A DNA stretch of 64,000 nt from assembly GCA_964023205.1 (NCBI GenBank), contig OZ026851.1, positions 10,457,637 through 10,521,636 of the forward strand, given 5' to 3'. Shown here in pieces: positions 34,506-45,823 of this stretch (within the stretch, counting starts at the first letter, position 1; each line of letters opens with the position of its first letter). Source of the stretch: Lutraria lutraria. Its lineage: Eukaryota; Mollusca; Bivalvia; Venerida; Mactridae. Position numbers and translations under genes: made by a program. Below the pieces are notes generated by a model. The model saw nothing but the letters and a program-made list of their open reading frames with translations. It was not told the DNA's origin and made no database searches.

Positions 34506-35039
34506 TTTTCGAAAATTATTTTCTATTTCTCTATATTTTTTTAAAAGTTTGTCAATTTTTTTGTTTATTTGTTTTGTTTTTGAAAGGATTATATTAGATC
34601 TACCAGGTATGTTTGTATGTAATATGTCAATACATGTTACCTTCGTTAAATAAAGATTATTATTAGTATCTAGTGTATATATAATTATCATTTTTATCGT
34701 TTGGCATATCTTTTTTGAATATCTTTTTACCTGTAATAAACATGATGAAAAATAGTCATATACATTTCATCGGAATTCTGATAATAACGATTGGTTCGCT
34801 ATTAAAAGTCTATCTATTTTGAGCCATATTTAGCTATTTGGCCTTCAAATAAGTTGGCACAAAATACTTGTGCACGGTACTAATACTTCAAGTACTTTTG
34901 CACTACACATTTCCCGTGGTATTCACAGGACAATAATGCATTCTTTTTCTTTACAGTTTACTACTAAAATATTATAACAAACCTACTTATGTACAACAAT
35001 TCATTTGCGTCTGAAGTAAAGTTGAAAAAGAAACGAAAA

Positions 35040-35130
35040 AAGAGACAACCTGTGAGGTTCGAACTCGCGACAAAATTTTCGCTCTAGAGCAATTCTAAAG
35101 GCTTTACCAACTGCACCAAACTGACATCAA
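35040..35130 (-). repeat. tRNA-like sequence, probable SINE head
   Basis: On the minus strand: A-box-like TTGGTGCAGTTGGTAAAG, then GAATTGCTCTAGAGC and the B box GAGTTCGAACC. The ends do not pair well. It is probably a SINE or tRNA pseudogene. Confidence 0.5.
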
Positions 35131-35335
35131 CAATTTCAAATAAACTACAATACTGTATTTGTTTCTTATAAACCCATTTTACCCGTTCATACAATGGTTG
35201 TAAACTTTTGTGTACACATAAAATGAAACGTCACTATCACATTATCCTAACTGAACAGTATTAGATGAATAATATGATGTGTTGGGGATTGTATTTTTTT
35301 AATATTGTTATTCTTTTGTATAACCATTAAGGCAT

Positions 35336-36054
35336 TTAAGGTAGCATGCGACCTTTCCTTGACATCATGAGTCAAAAATCGAATTTTCTCTGATTGTTCT
35401 GAAATTTTGCACAATGGTAGTATAGCATGTTCTTCGATTTCTGTTTGTTTTATTTTTTCTGTCTTCCGACCTGTTTCCTAACAACACCACGGAGTAAAAT
35501 CGGCTTTTTACATGCAAAATTGGATCAAACATAAAGCTATTGTAGTTTCAGATACACTATCTCCAAGCTCTCCATCTGCGGAATAAGCTCATTTAAGTTT
35601 TAATGCGGTTTAATTGTTATTATTTTCCTGGCAGAACGTTAAGCACTAAAATTATGTCTTCTTTTTCACCAGTAATTTTTACCCCAAACTATATTTCAGT
35701 GTACTTTTGGTAATCGAAAGTTGATTCAATCAACTAATGAATAACATTCTTCTGATTTTGTGGAGATGTTAACAAGCAAGGACAAAATGTAAAAATATTA
35801 TGTCATTGTGCGATATTTTTCACAAAATTGCAATACATTAAAGTTCGGCCATCATGAATAACTTTGTTGAAATTGTTACGTCACGCTAATATTCAACTTA
35901 TGTGTAATAACGTCAGGCTACAATTAGCGTGACCTACCAATTTCAACAACGTTCTTCTTGATGTCCGAACTTTACTCAATTGCAATTTCTGAACAATCGG
36001 AGAAAATTCTATTTTTGACCCGTGACGTCAAGGAAAGGTTGCATACTACCTTAA
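35336..36054. mobile_element. TTAA-flanked MITE, copy 1, with inner inverted repeat
   Basis: The left end is TTAAGGTAGCATGCGACCTT and the right end is AAGGTTGCATACTACCTTAA, with inverted similarity extending about 70 bp. A second inverted pair lies inside (about 35838-35975: AAAGTTCGGCCATCATGAAT against TTCTTGATGTCCGAACTTT). No coding potential. The TTAA target resembles piggyBac insertion, but the ends are not of the standard piggyBac form. Confidence 0.8.
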
Positions 36055-36084
36055 ATGTGAATTTTTAGAGTGAGTTAGGAGAGT

Positions 36085-36230
36085 TTTGAAGATTTGTGTT
36101 CTTCTACCTCTAACGTACAGTAAATAGAACCTTCAAATCTAATTAACACACCCATATGAGAATTGACCTACATCTCCAACAGATGACACAATAAATGCAA
36201 GAATGTATATATGTCTACGGTAACAAATCT
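36085..36230 (+). repeat. Dispersed repeat, forward copy of 4827-4965
   Basis: It shares CTACCTCTAACGTA and AATTGACCTACATCTC with the reverse complement of 4827-4965. It directly follows the MITE at 35336-36054. Confidence 0.6.
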
Positions 36231-36539
36231 TTAGTCAATCCAAATTGTACATTTAATGTTTGGTACTACAATATAGCACAAAAATAACAAGAACTATCAC
36301 TAAAGGTGATGAATACCCCAAGATGCCGTCTTGACACAGTAATTTTACAAACGGAAATATAAGGCATTTTCATTTTTTTAATACCTGCAAATTGTTGCTT
36401 AGAAATATCCTGACCAATTTCTAAATATTCACTATATAAAAAATTACAAAGGGCCATAATTCATTAGAATTTACTTGGACAAAAGCTATTGTGGACATAC
36501 AAATGGCAAACTACTTATCACTTCTAAGAAGTTTCACTG

Positions 36540-36660
36540 AATTCCTGCATTTAGTTGCTGAGAACCGACCAACCGGCTGGACAGCCAACCGACCGACAAG
36601 CGTGAATCCAATATAGCCCCCATATATTTCATATCTGGGGGTATAAAAATGTAACCCCGT
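36540..36660 (+). repeat. 3' end of a molluscan-type repeat
   Basis: It contains GACCGACAAGCGTGAATCC and ATATAGCCCCCATATATTTC, then GGGGGTATAAAAATG. The similar sequence AATATGCCCCCGATCTATCG at about 54290 ends another repeat the same way. Confidence 0.5.
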
Positions 36661-37669
36661 CCCTTTAAGATTCAGTCAGTATTTTTGCCTATGAACAAAA
36701 TGTAACAAATTGATGAATATCACTAAGATAAAACTTAAGCAGGGCAAAACCTGAAATCTACATCAAATTTTAAAGAGTTTTACCGCCCAGTTATAAAAAA
36801 GATGTTAGCCAGATATCCATATTTATTTGATTTCTTTCATTAACCATGTATAAATTCTTTTATTTTGGAATAAATATTTTCCTCCATATAAATGTATAAA
36901 TTCATGTTTTGATTACAAAAAAATACATAAAACTAAATCAAAGTACTAACCGTACTGTCAGAACTTGATTTTCCATATGAGACAAGTCACTGATGTTGCT
37001 CGCAACACAGCAATGACCATTTGGAGAAATCCTAAATCAGGAACTGTACAGTCAATGGATATTCAGCATAGGTACTAAAACTTACACTATCTCATTATTG
37101 CCATTTATTTATGTACCTATTCATATACCAAACCTTTTTTAAGTTATCACATGTTTCGAGTTTTTCGTGTAGACCATGTTCTGGCCAACAGTTTTCTGAA
37201 TCCATCAGTACCAAAATTAGCACTTTTACTGCCATAGTTACTGCCGTATATACCAAAAAACTCTAAAAATACCCCTTTTCTTAATATGTCTCGATTATGA
37301 CCACATAATTATATCACTTTAAATGCACATTGTTATGTAAAAAATGAATTAAAATCAAACTATTCTATTCTTTTATTGACCTTATATGATATATATTTTT
37401 GAAGAGTTTTTGTTTTTTACCTTGGTTTTTGGATTTCATTTAATTAGTTAATTTAACGTTAAAGTCACAATTATATTTTTTTTTTCAATTCTGATTCATT
37501 TTTATCATGAAAAGGTACGTTTAAAGTTATATATGTGGTAATAATCAATATGTGATAAGAAAAAGGTGCCCTTGAAAAGTTTTCCGGTATTTTTCTTTCT
37601 TTTTTTTTATTTCATCCAAATTTGTTAAAATTATGCTTAAACTCATTTTGTGGCCATTATCAATATATA

Positions 37670-38340
37670 ATAACTAGATGCCCAAGATCAACACGTCAAG
37701 CCCGCTGTTTAGACAGCTTGTGACCTTGACCTTTGAACTCGGAGTATGGGTTATGATAATGACACATCATTTCATTGAAGTAAACTTTTATACCAATTCA
37801 TTTCAAAATCCTTGAATGCAAACAAAAGCCACAGCCCAGACAAGGAAAATATATATGTACTTGAAATGACCACATGTGTAATCTTGACCTTTGATCTGGG
37901 TGTTGCCAAGGACACATGGTCTCATTGTATTATGCAAGTCATTTTCAAGTCTATGCATAAGGGAGATGCAGCCCAAACAAGGTATAGAATACTCTTTTAT
38001 GATGTTTGACGTCTAAGTGTGACCTTGAACTTTAGCCAATGGACCTGGGTCTTGCGCATGACACATCATCTTATGATGGTTAATATTTCTGCCAAGTAAT
38101 TCCAAAATTGATCAAGACATGACAAAATTATGAAGCAGACACAAAAAATAGATCCCATCTTTTGACCTTTAACATCCAATTGTGACCTTGGCCTTGGAGC
38201 TATTGACCTTGGTCTTAATTGTGACACTATGTGTCATGGTGTTTGATAATATTTAGTCATTTTCAAATCTGTCAATGCATAAGGGAGATATAGCCCGGTG
38301 TAACAGGCCATTCTCCCCCCCTGGCCATTCTTACCCCGCG
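37670..38340. repeat. Diverged tandem repeat, GTGACCTTGACCTTTGA type
   Basis: Several ~150 bp blocks carry GTGACCTTGACCTTTGA, GACACATCAT and 'TTTCAAATC' words in the same order (near 37720, 37885, 38020, 38180), with a further copy at about 39400-39540. The copies have diverged. Confidence 0.7.
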
Positions 38341-38527
38341 GAAAATTTGACCTAGGCCTTTTTTCCCCCTGTGGACCTGACTTTTTTCATTTTGTCTTTC
38401 GCTTTATGTCTGTTTGTTCATATTCCTGAGTTTGTACTTAAGTCCTGAGTTTATATTTACTACTGTGTGTTAATATTTCTGAGTTCATACTTACGTCTTT
38501 ATGTTCATATTTCTGAGTTTATATCTA

Positions 38528-38625
38528 CAGTAAAACCCAAATTATCCGAACTCAGATTATCCAAAAACCTGGTCTTATCTGAAGTGAAACTTCGATCCCA
38601 GGTTTCCTTCTATATATTTTAATGT
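38528..38625. mobile_element. Pogo/Tigger-like MITE, family C, left part
   Basis: It starts CAGTAAAACCCAAATTATCC and shares AAACCTGGTCTTATCTGAA with 8488-8670. The right end is not recognisable. Confidence 0.6.
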
Positions 38626-38751
38626 AAATAAAAGATCTTAGATTTAAGGTTATGTTAGCAAATTTTGACCTACATAATTCAATGTTACGTAGTTATGTCT
38701 ATCATAGTAAAAATGAGTTGTTTATCAAAGTCGCTCTTCATATTGTTAGCC

Positions 38752-38925
38752 AATAGTATTGATACACGTTATGGATAAAAAGCCTTTACATTTACATATA
38801 ATGTAGAAAAGCCACATATAACACATACAACAATAGCAGATTAATGCAAATGCATGCACTTTTATGTCTGTAGAGAAATTACTGACCTACTGGGTGAAAG
38901 CCGAAAGTAGAACTATTTAAATTTA
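38752..38925 (+). repeat. Dispersed repeat, copy 1
   Basis: It contains GATACACGTTATGGATA, CACATATAACACA, GATTAATGCAAAT and GAAAGCCGAAAGTAGAAC in the same order as 53262-53432. Confidence 0.75.
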
Positions 38926-39874
38926 TCATCAACCCCCAATTTTTTTGCTTAAAATGGTTCTATTATTATTTTGGGAGGGCCAGTGCATTGATATATCGAT
39001 GCATCACGATCCAGAGTATCTTGTTAGTATTGATCGATAGTGAAAGTCTCGATCCAATAATTATCACCGATAGTTAGCTCGACTATCGATAGTTAAGATA
39101 CATTCCCTCGTATAAAGTTTATTTTTAATTTAAAACAAAGTCTGTTGCATCTTGTTACAAAAAGAATGGTAAGTAACCCCACACACCAAACTAGAACTGC
39201 CACAGAGTGACTACAACACCCCTACATACCGCCTGGTCACAGATGTATGGTCAGCCGCAACACATACACTTCAGTCCATTGTACAAAATCTGTGCGATAT
39301 TCCATTGATTGCTTGTTATTATAATGATGGTGATCAGCTAATTTAAAATCCCACAATAGATAACTAAAAGACAAGCTAATTTATGGCCATTTTTGAGAAT
39401 TGATATTCAAGTGTGACCATGACCTTGAAGATATTGATGTAATTCTATCGCATGACACACCATCCCATGATGGTGAACAAATGTACCAAAAGATTTTAAA
39501 ATCCCACAATGAATGACATAGTTGTGGCCCATTGCATTAGCACCCGTGTGACTATAGCTAAAAATCCCTGGGTAATGCATACACCGTCGGCAGGAGCCAT
39601 TCCCGACAAATTTACAGCAAGGTCATCAAACCATTGCCAGGCGCCAGTGTGAGCGTCGTTTGACAGGTCACACGTTTACAATGATTATTCATATACTTTC
39701 AGTGAACTTAGCTATACCACTACTCATTCAACTGCCAAGTGCCGCAATCGTGTATAGGATTCCGTTGACAGTCTTCCAGGTCGGACATTTAATAATAACT
39801 TATTTACTTTCTGTAACTTAAAGTATTGTCAATGTTTTGATAAAGATAAATGTATAAATCATGTCACGCATGAT

Positions 39875-41430
39875 GTGGAGAAAAGAGACATATTAAACGG
39901 CACAGTAATGAAACCAAATTCATCAAGATCTACTATTGATAACATTTTTACTTTTAATTCTGCAAAGGGATTGCATATTGTTAGTCTTAATATAAATCAT
40001 ATCATGCCAAAACTTGATGAGCTAAAATATCATTTATCAACACCTGTTAACAAGATTGATATTTTTGTTTTAAATGAAACTTTTTTATCGGAAATTAACA
40101 GTAATTTGCAGCTGAGCGTACCAAAATTTAATTTTGAAAGAAAAGATAGAAAAGTTAAGAAAGGTGGCGGGATTTTAATTTACTTAGCAGATAGCATTCT
40201 GTATAAACGAAGAAAGGATATTGAATGTAAAGTCTTAGAGACAGTTTGGACAGAAATCTGTTATACGAACGCAAAATCATTTTTATTATGCTTTCTTTAC
40301 CGCCCTCCTGATTCCAATAATGATTGGATAGAATTATTTTCTAAACAAGTTGACATGGTCGAAACTTTAGGATTAAAATACATGTATCATATCACGGGAG
40401 ATATAAATATTGATTATAATGTGGATACTAATTCGTTTAAATTGCAAAAATGGAGTGATTTTGTTATTAGATATGGTCTCACACAACTTGTCAAAGCACC
40501 AACACATGTTACTGACAAATCTTCTTTTTATTAATTATTATTCTAGTGATGAAGATAGAGGTGTGTTTACACCTTGTTTAAGTATAAGTGATCATTTTCT
40601 AGTTTGTTTTACATGAACTTTAAACAATAAACAAAACAAAGAGTTTGTACGTAACTGTATGACATATAGATTTTCAATAATTTTAATCATTTTTCTTTTC
40701 AAAAAGATCTCTCATTATCAAATTTTCATCATATTGATCCAAATGAGTCACTGACTGCCTTTTATGGTATTATACATTGTGCACTTAATAAACATGCACC
40801 CGTAAAACAAAAACAAATTAAGTTTAATCACCAACCTGAATGGTTCACAGATGAAATCAAAGTTGCTACTAAGACAAGGAATAAAATTGGCAAAAAGAAA
40901 TATTTCACAGAATATAAGATCATAAGAAATCAAGTTATGTCTTTAATTAGAAGGACAAAAAAGATTTCTATTACAAAGCAGTTCGGGACAATAAAGACAT
41001 TAAACATATTTGGAAAAATATTAAAAAATATTAATATTAAAAGCGGTGAGTCAACAGATAATTGCTCTCTACCTAAGAATTTAAAAGTTGCTGATGGACT
41101 CATAACTGATGAATCATTAATAGCAGATGCTCTCAATGACAATTTCATTAATGTTTCAAGTAGTATTTCAAAATCACCTTCAAATGAATGTTATTTTTAG
41201 TTACTAAGATATGCTTTAGACAGAGTTTTAGGCCAAAGACAATTTGATATTGAATTCATCACACCAATTGAGGTAAAGAAATACATTCAACAATTAGATA
41301 TGTCTAAAGCTTTGGAAATAGATAGTGTAGGTCCTAAAATCCTAAAATTATGTGGTGATCACATTGTTTTACCCCTTACTGCTGTCATAAGTAACAGTAT
41401 ATCTTCAAGCATTGTTCCTGACAAGAGAAT
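39875..41430 (+). pseudogene. Non-LTR retrotransposon ORF2: endonuclease and start of reverse transcriptase
   Basis: The frame at 39875-40534 is an APE-type endonuclease: HIVSLNINHIMPKLDEL, FVLNETFLSE, KGGGILIYLAD, LLCFLYRPPDSNNDWIE, ITGDINIDYN. A shift near 40531 breaks it; the next frame resumes with YYSSDEDRG and SISDHFLVCF. The linker continues in pieces (FNHQPEWFTDEIKVATKTRN, then KNINIKSGES), and RT begins at about 41260 (EVKKYIQQLDMSKAL, DSVGPKILKLCGD) but stops after PDKRM at 41430. It is therefore frameshifted and 3'-truncated. Confidence 0.85.
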
Positions 41431-41439
41431 GCGACACCA

Positions 41440-42811
41440 AGATATACACATTTTCTCGTCCAGAAAACATACGTCTTAGTAATGTGAAGTTGTGCTTTCT
41501 ACCAAGGAATACATCTTCAGTGCTCCAGCCTCTGGACCAAGGCATCATCCAGAACATGAAAGTCATAATATAGGAGGAGATACTATCAATTTCTCGTAGT
41601 GTGACAGTGTTGGATACAATGCATTTCTCGTAGTGTGACAGTGTTGGATACAATTCATTTCTCAAAGTGTGACAGTGTTGGATGCAATTCATTTCTCGTA
41701 GTGTGACGGTGTTGGATACAATTCATTTCTCGTAGTGTGACAGTGTTGGATGCAATCCATTTCTCGTAGTGTGACAGTGTTGGATGCAATCCATTTCTCG
41801 TAGTGTGACAGTGTTGGATACAATCCATTTCTTGTAGTGTGACAGTGTTGGATACAATGCATTTGTCATAGTGTGACAGTGTTGGATACAATGCATTTGT
41901 CATAGTGTGACAGTGTTGGATACAATGCATTTGTCATAGTGTGACAGTGTTGGATACAATGCATTTCTCGTAGTGTGACAGTGTTGGATGCAATTCATTT
42001 CTCGTTTAATGACAGCGTTGGATGCAATCCGTTTCTCATAGTGTGACAGTGTTGAATGCAATTCATTTCTCGTAGTGTGACAGTGTTGGATACAATTCAT
42101 TATTTGTAGTGTGACAGTGTTGGATACAATGCATTTCTCGTAGTGTGACAGTGTTGGATGCAATTCATTTCTCGTTTTATGACAGCGTTGGATGTAATCC
42201 GTTTCTCGTAGTGTGACAGTGTTGGATGCAATTCATTATTTGTAGTGTGACAGTGTTGGATACAATTCATTTCTCGTAGTGTGACGGTGTTGGATGCAAT
42301 TCATTTCTCATTGTGTGACAGTGTTGGATACAATTTATTTCTCATAGTGTGACAGTGTTGGATACAACAAATTCACTTTGTAAATGTAGCAGTGAAAGAT
42401 ATTAAGAGTGAAACAGTAGAGAAGTGCTTCAAGAAAGCTGGAATAAGATGGAATGATAACGATGAAGAAGAGTTTGAGGATGATAATATTCCATTGATTG
42501 AAATGATGCGTGCTGCTGAGGGAAAGATTACAACACATGAATATATGAAAGCAGAAGAGTTTTCAACATTTTACTGTGACTCTCTTATTCATGAGCAACT
42601 TTCTGACAATTGGGAAGAAGAACTAATCAAATCAAAACAACAAAATATGAATAAATTAGACAACATGTACAACAGTGATGATGATGAAAGTAATGATGAA
42701 AGTGATACTGAAGGTGTACAACAATCAGTAATTAATTCATACAATGAAACATTAAAAGCTATTGAACCTCTGAAGTTATCTTGTTTGAGGATGGATTTAT
42801 ATGTGTTTTGA
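41440..42811 (+). pseudogene. Tigger/pogo-like transposase relic, split by a minisatellite
   Basis: At 41460-41585 one frame reads NVKLCFLPRNTSSVLQPLDQ then GIIQNMKV, a DDE_1 (Tigger/pogo/CENPB-type) signature around the third catalytic Asp. A 34 bp repeat interrupts it, and the frame resumes at about 42372 with HFVNVAVKDIKSETVEKCF then KKAGIRW and an acidic C-terminal tail (NSDDDESNDESDTEG), open to 42811. The N-terminal DNA-binding part and the first catalytic residues are absent. Confidence 0.8.
41581..42366 (+). repeat. 34 bp minisatellite, about 23 copies
   Basis: The unit is TTTCTCGTAGTGTGACAGTG followed by TTGGATACAATTCA, with variants such as TTTGTCATAG, TTATTTGTAG and GTTTAATGACAG. 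The period of 34 bp shifts the frame at each copy, which produces open frames on the minus strand (41405-42163) that are not genes. Confidence 0.93.
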
Positions 42812-43247
42812 GAAAGACTGTGTTAAAGTTGTTTCCAAAGGAAAGCAAACATGTAATGATCAGTTTTTCATACCAAAGAAGTGACTTGCTAATGTCTCTG
42901 AATGTTTGAAGTGTGCTGTATGAGTGAACTAAAATTTAATTTATAGGACACATCATGATATGTTTGTATATATACATGCTATCAGTCACTAATTGAATTG
43001 AAAGTTATTTCATATTTATTACATAGAAATAATTTAGTTCTATGTTTCTGTTTTTGTTGTTTTTCAACTTACATAAATTATGTATTTATAACTGTGGTGT
43101 GTTTGTTACATCAGAATCATATAATGAAATCACCAATTGAATACAGCCTGAGTACACTGATGAGGGGACCATGAAATCATTTAATGACAAATATTGATTA
43201 ATCAGTACTTGAAGTTGAACTCTCAAAACAAACTCAGCCCTATGTAA

Positions 43248-43528
43248 TTAAGGTAGTATGTGACCTTTCCCCGACGTCATGGGTCAAAAATCGACTTTTC
43301 TCCGATAGTTCTTAAATTTTGCACAATGGTAGAATAGCAAGTGCTTCAATTTTTGTTCATTTTATTTTTTCTGTTTCCGACCTGTTTCCTAGCAACGCCA
43401 CTATGAATGTCAGCAGTGTAAAACCGACATTTTACATGCAAAATTGGTTCAAACATACCGCTATATTAACTTCAGATACACAAACTTCAAGCTCTCTATC
43501 TTTGGAATAAGGTCGCATACTACCTTAA
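43248..43528. mobile_element. TTAA-flanked MITE, copy 2
   Basis: Left end TTAAGGTAGTATGTGACCTT, right end GGTCGCATACTACCTTAA. The left ~200 bp match 35336-35590 closely (CCGACCTGTTTCCTA, TTTTACATGCAAAATTGG). The right two thirds of copy 1, including its inner inverted repeat, are missing. Confidence 0.82.
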
Positions 43529-43634
43529 TTCAGTTTTTTACCCACAAAGAAACACACAATCAAGGAAAAGAATGTGTGTCAAGTGACTTGTGTAGTTGAA
43601 CTACATATTACTAACAACATCAACATCTGAGTTT

Positions 43635-43715
43635 CGCTATTAAGACCGACTTCAAATTAAGACCACTTTATGGCAGTCCAAAGGCTGGTCTTAATAGAGG
43701 AACTTTACTGCAGTA
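43635..43715. mobile_element. Small MITE-like inverted repeat (TTAAGACC)
   Basis: It contains CTATTAAGACCGACTTCAAA and an inverted counterpart, GGCTGGTCTTAATAG, ending AACTTTACTG. The form resembles the other CAGT...ACTG elements, but the ends are degraded. Confidence 0.4.
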
Positions 43716-43924
43716 AGAAATCTTCAAGATTTTTTCACATAAACTAAAGATGTGAATGTTCAAAAAGTGAGAAAATTCAAAATTTCAGATGTTCCCATTT
43801 GAACTTTTGAAATTCACCTGTAATTTAGTTTTATTGATGGATGATGATATTTTTCTTAATTTTCAAATCTTAGCAAGTAATACCCAGGCTATTGTTACAT
43901 CAATAGACGTATTTAAAGACTTAC

Positions 43925-44844
43925 CTGAGAATTCACCAACAAATGGTTGAGTAACCAGCGGGAAAATAATTCCACCTAAAGCTGTCAGCACATTAGTTAT
44001 TTGTATAAATGGTCCTCCAACTGCAACATGGAGTGAATGCCTGAAAGGGAAAAAAAAGTTAACATAGTATATAATTGGAAATTACTTTTTATATTCATGT
44101 GCCTGTCAGCCCTTCAAACCTGTATCCAAATTTCAATTTAGAAATCGGAAGTACAAAATAGTACAAGTGTTATTTAGTGTGGCTCATTTATTCAAAGTCT
44201 TTCAAAATTAATGCTTGTAGAATTTGGAAGTATAAAAATTCCAAGCTTCTAGAGTGGACTGGTACAAATTAATATATTCTGTGTTACAGTCATAATTATG
44301 AGATTTTGAATATGGTGTCAAGCTTCTGCCAGAACTGCAGAACTGGTTTCAACACTTTAGTCTAGTAACAATACTGAGAAATCTTTGAGTAAATAAACTC
44401 AAGAATCGCATTCCATATTGTTTAAAAAGAGGCTCTTTTTGTTTTATTTTGCTAATGTGGTTGTCAGCTAAATTACTAAATACAGTCAAACCTATGTTAA
44501 CTTAAACCTCCAAATAAAGGTCTACCTGTGAATAAAGGATATTTTTCAAACTGTCATTGATTATTTGAAACAAAATGACCTCCAGACAAAAGGTCAGCTG
44601 TCAATAAAGGCCAAATAATGTCTTTCTCTAGGGTCGCCTTCGTTCACAGGTTTGACTGTATTTACTATTCAGTTAAGAATAATTCACCTGTGTCCTGGCC
44701 TCCCATACAGATTCCATTGATAACATCTATGGAAACCATTGCTGAAAGAACAGGTAACCATGGCAACACACCAATCACAATGGCCGTTCTAAGAGTGTAC
44801 AGAAATGACATCAAATGAGGATTTAACCTGTCCTGAACTAACAA
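43925..44844 (-). CDS. MFSD4/NaGLT1-like major facilitator transporter, two exons
   Basis: Exon A (44688-44844, CAG acceptor, GTGAAT donor) encodes LLVQDRLNPHLMSFLYTLRT, then a membrane segment (AIVIGVLPWLPVLSAMVSI) and NGICMGGQDTG. Exon B (43925-44040, CAG acceptor, GTAAGT donor) encodes HSLHVAVGGPFIQI and TALGGIIFPLVTQPFVGEF. The order 'G-DT-G ... PF-Q ... ALG--PL---PF' matches MFSD4A/MFSD4B (sodium-glucose transporter-like) proteins from memory of the family. The two exons do not join in frame directly, so a small exon is missing from this model or the gene is damaged. The N- and C-terminal exons were not found. Confidence 0.55.
44483..44658. mobile_element. Pogo/Tigger-like MITE, family A
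   Basis: Left end CAGTCAAACCTATGTTAACT, right end GTTCACAGGTTTGACTG, flanked by TA on both sides. It contains AATAAAGG and GGCC words on either strand. It sits in the intron between the two transporter exons, 29 bp from exon A. Confidence 0.75.
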
Positions 44845-45090
44845 CTGAAAAAAAGAGAATTTTACATTGATAATGACCAATCCTTTGTTTTATACTCCTT
44901 ATACAATAATAGAACAACACATATGACAATCAAATGTATAACATAATAAGATAGTTGGAGCAATTAAATCATGTTTTCTGAACGTCAAATTATCAACGGC
45001 TCTTGCTTCAAACTTCGATCATTCCTATAATTTGAAAAAAACTAAGAAAGCCTTTTTACACTGACTTCCCTAAAAAACTTTCCTTAAGTA

Positions 45091-45262
45091 CAGTACAACC
45101 TCTCCAAAGCATCACCATTTTGGAGCAGAAATTTATGTTGTTCAGAGATTGTTGCTCTAAAGAAGTTAAATTTATAGTTAATTCATGCAGTGGGAAACAA
45201 TCATGCGGTTGTTGAAGAGTGGTTGTTGTATAAGAGAGGACCACCTTGGAGAGGTTGTACTG
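45091..45262. mobile_element. Pogo/Tigger-like MITE, family B
   Basis: Left end CAGTACAACCTCTCCAAAGC, right end TTGGAGAGGTTGTACTG, with TA at both borders. The inside contains TTGTTGCTCTAAAG and GGTTGTTGTATAAGAG words. Non-coding. Confidence 0.8.
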
Positions 45263-45339
45263 TACATCCACTCCAAAATTTCACAGCTCTTAACCAATCG
45301 TAATCAAGCATGGTCACAATGTTTATGGCTGCAATGTCG

Positions 45340-45800
45340 ATTATGGGCAAAATCATAAAAGGAGTTTAAGAGTTATGTGCTCTTGACTTAAAAAATTTGC
45401 TGTATTTAGCTTGCTTACACTCTAGCGCCTTCATTTATTCACCAATCCTAATGATATTCTCAGTATATGTGTATGACCTTAAGGTCTTGGACAATTTCAG
45501 TTACTGGAAAAATTGGACCACAACGTCTTGGCCCTTGGCCCTTTTTGGCCCTTGGAATAGAAAATTTGCTATATGTTTACATTCTAGCACCTTCAATTCA
45601 TCACCAATCTGAATTTTACAGAATGTTTATAACCTAAAGGTCTTTAATGTGTTTGAATATTGGTGGAATTGAACTAGTACTTGTCGAATTATGGGCCCTC
45701 GACTTAGAAAAATTGCTACATTTTAGCTTGTTTACAGTATCGTAGCACCTTCATTTCTTCAATAATCATAATCATATTTACACAGTATGTAAATTTCCCT
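45340..45800 (+). repeat. Diverged ~160 bp tandem repeat
   Basis: Blocks with AAAATTTGCT, TTTACA-TCTAGC-CCTTCAATT and CACCAATC words recur near 45395, 45555 and 45710. About three diverged copies. Confidence 0.55.
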
Positions 45801-45823
45801 GCATCCAGTATTCATGAAAATTA

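Noticed and set aside
41405..42163. Minus-strand frames with repeated 'NTVTL' and 'CIQHCHT' motifs
   Set aside because: Produced by the 34 bp minisatellite, which cycles through all three frames; not protein repeats under selection.
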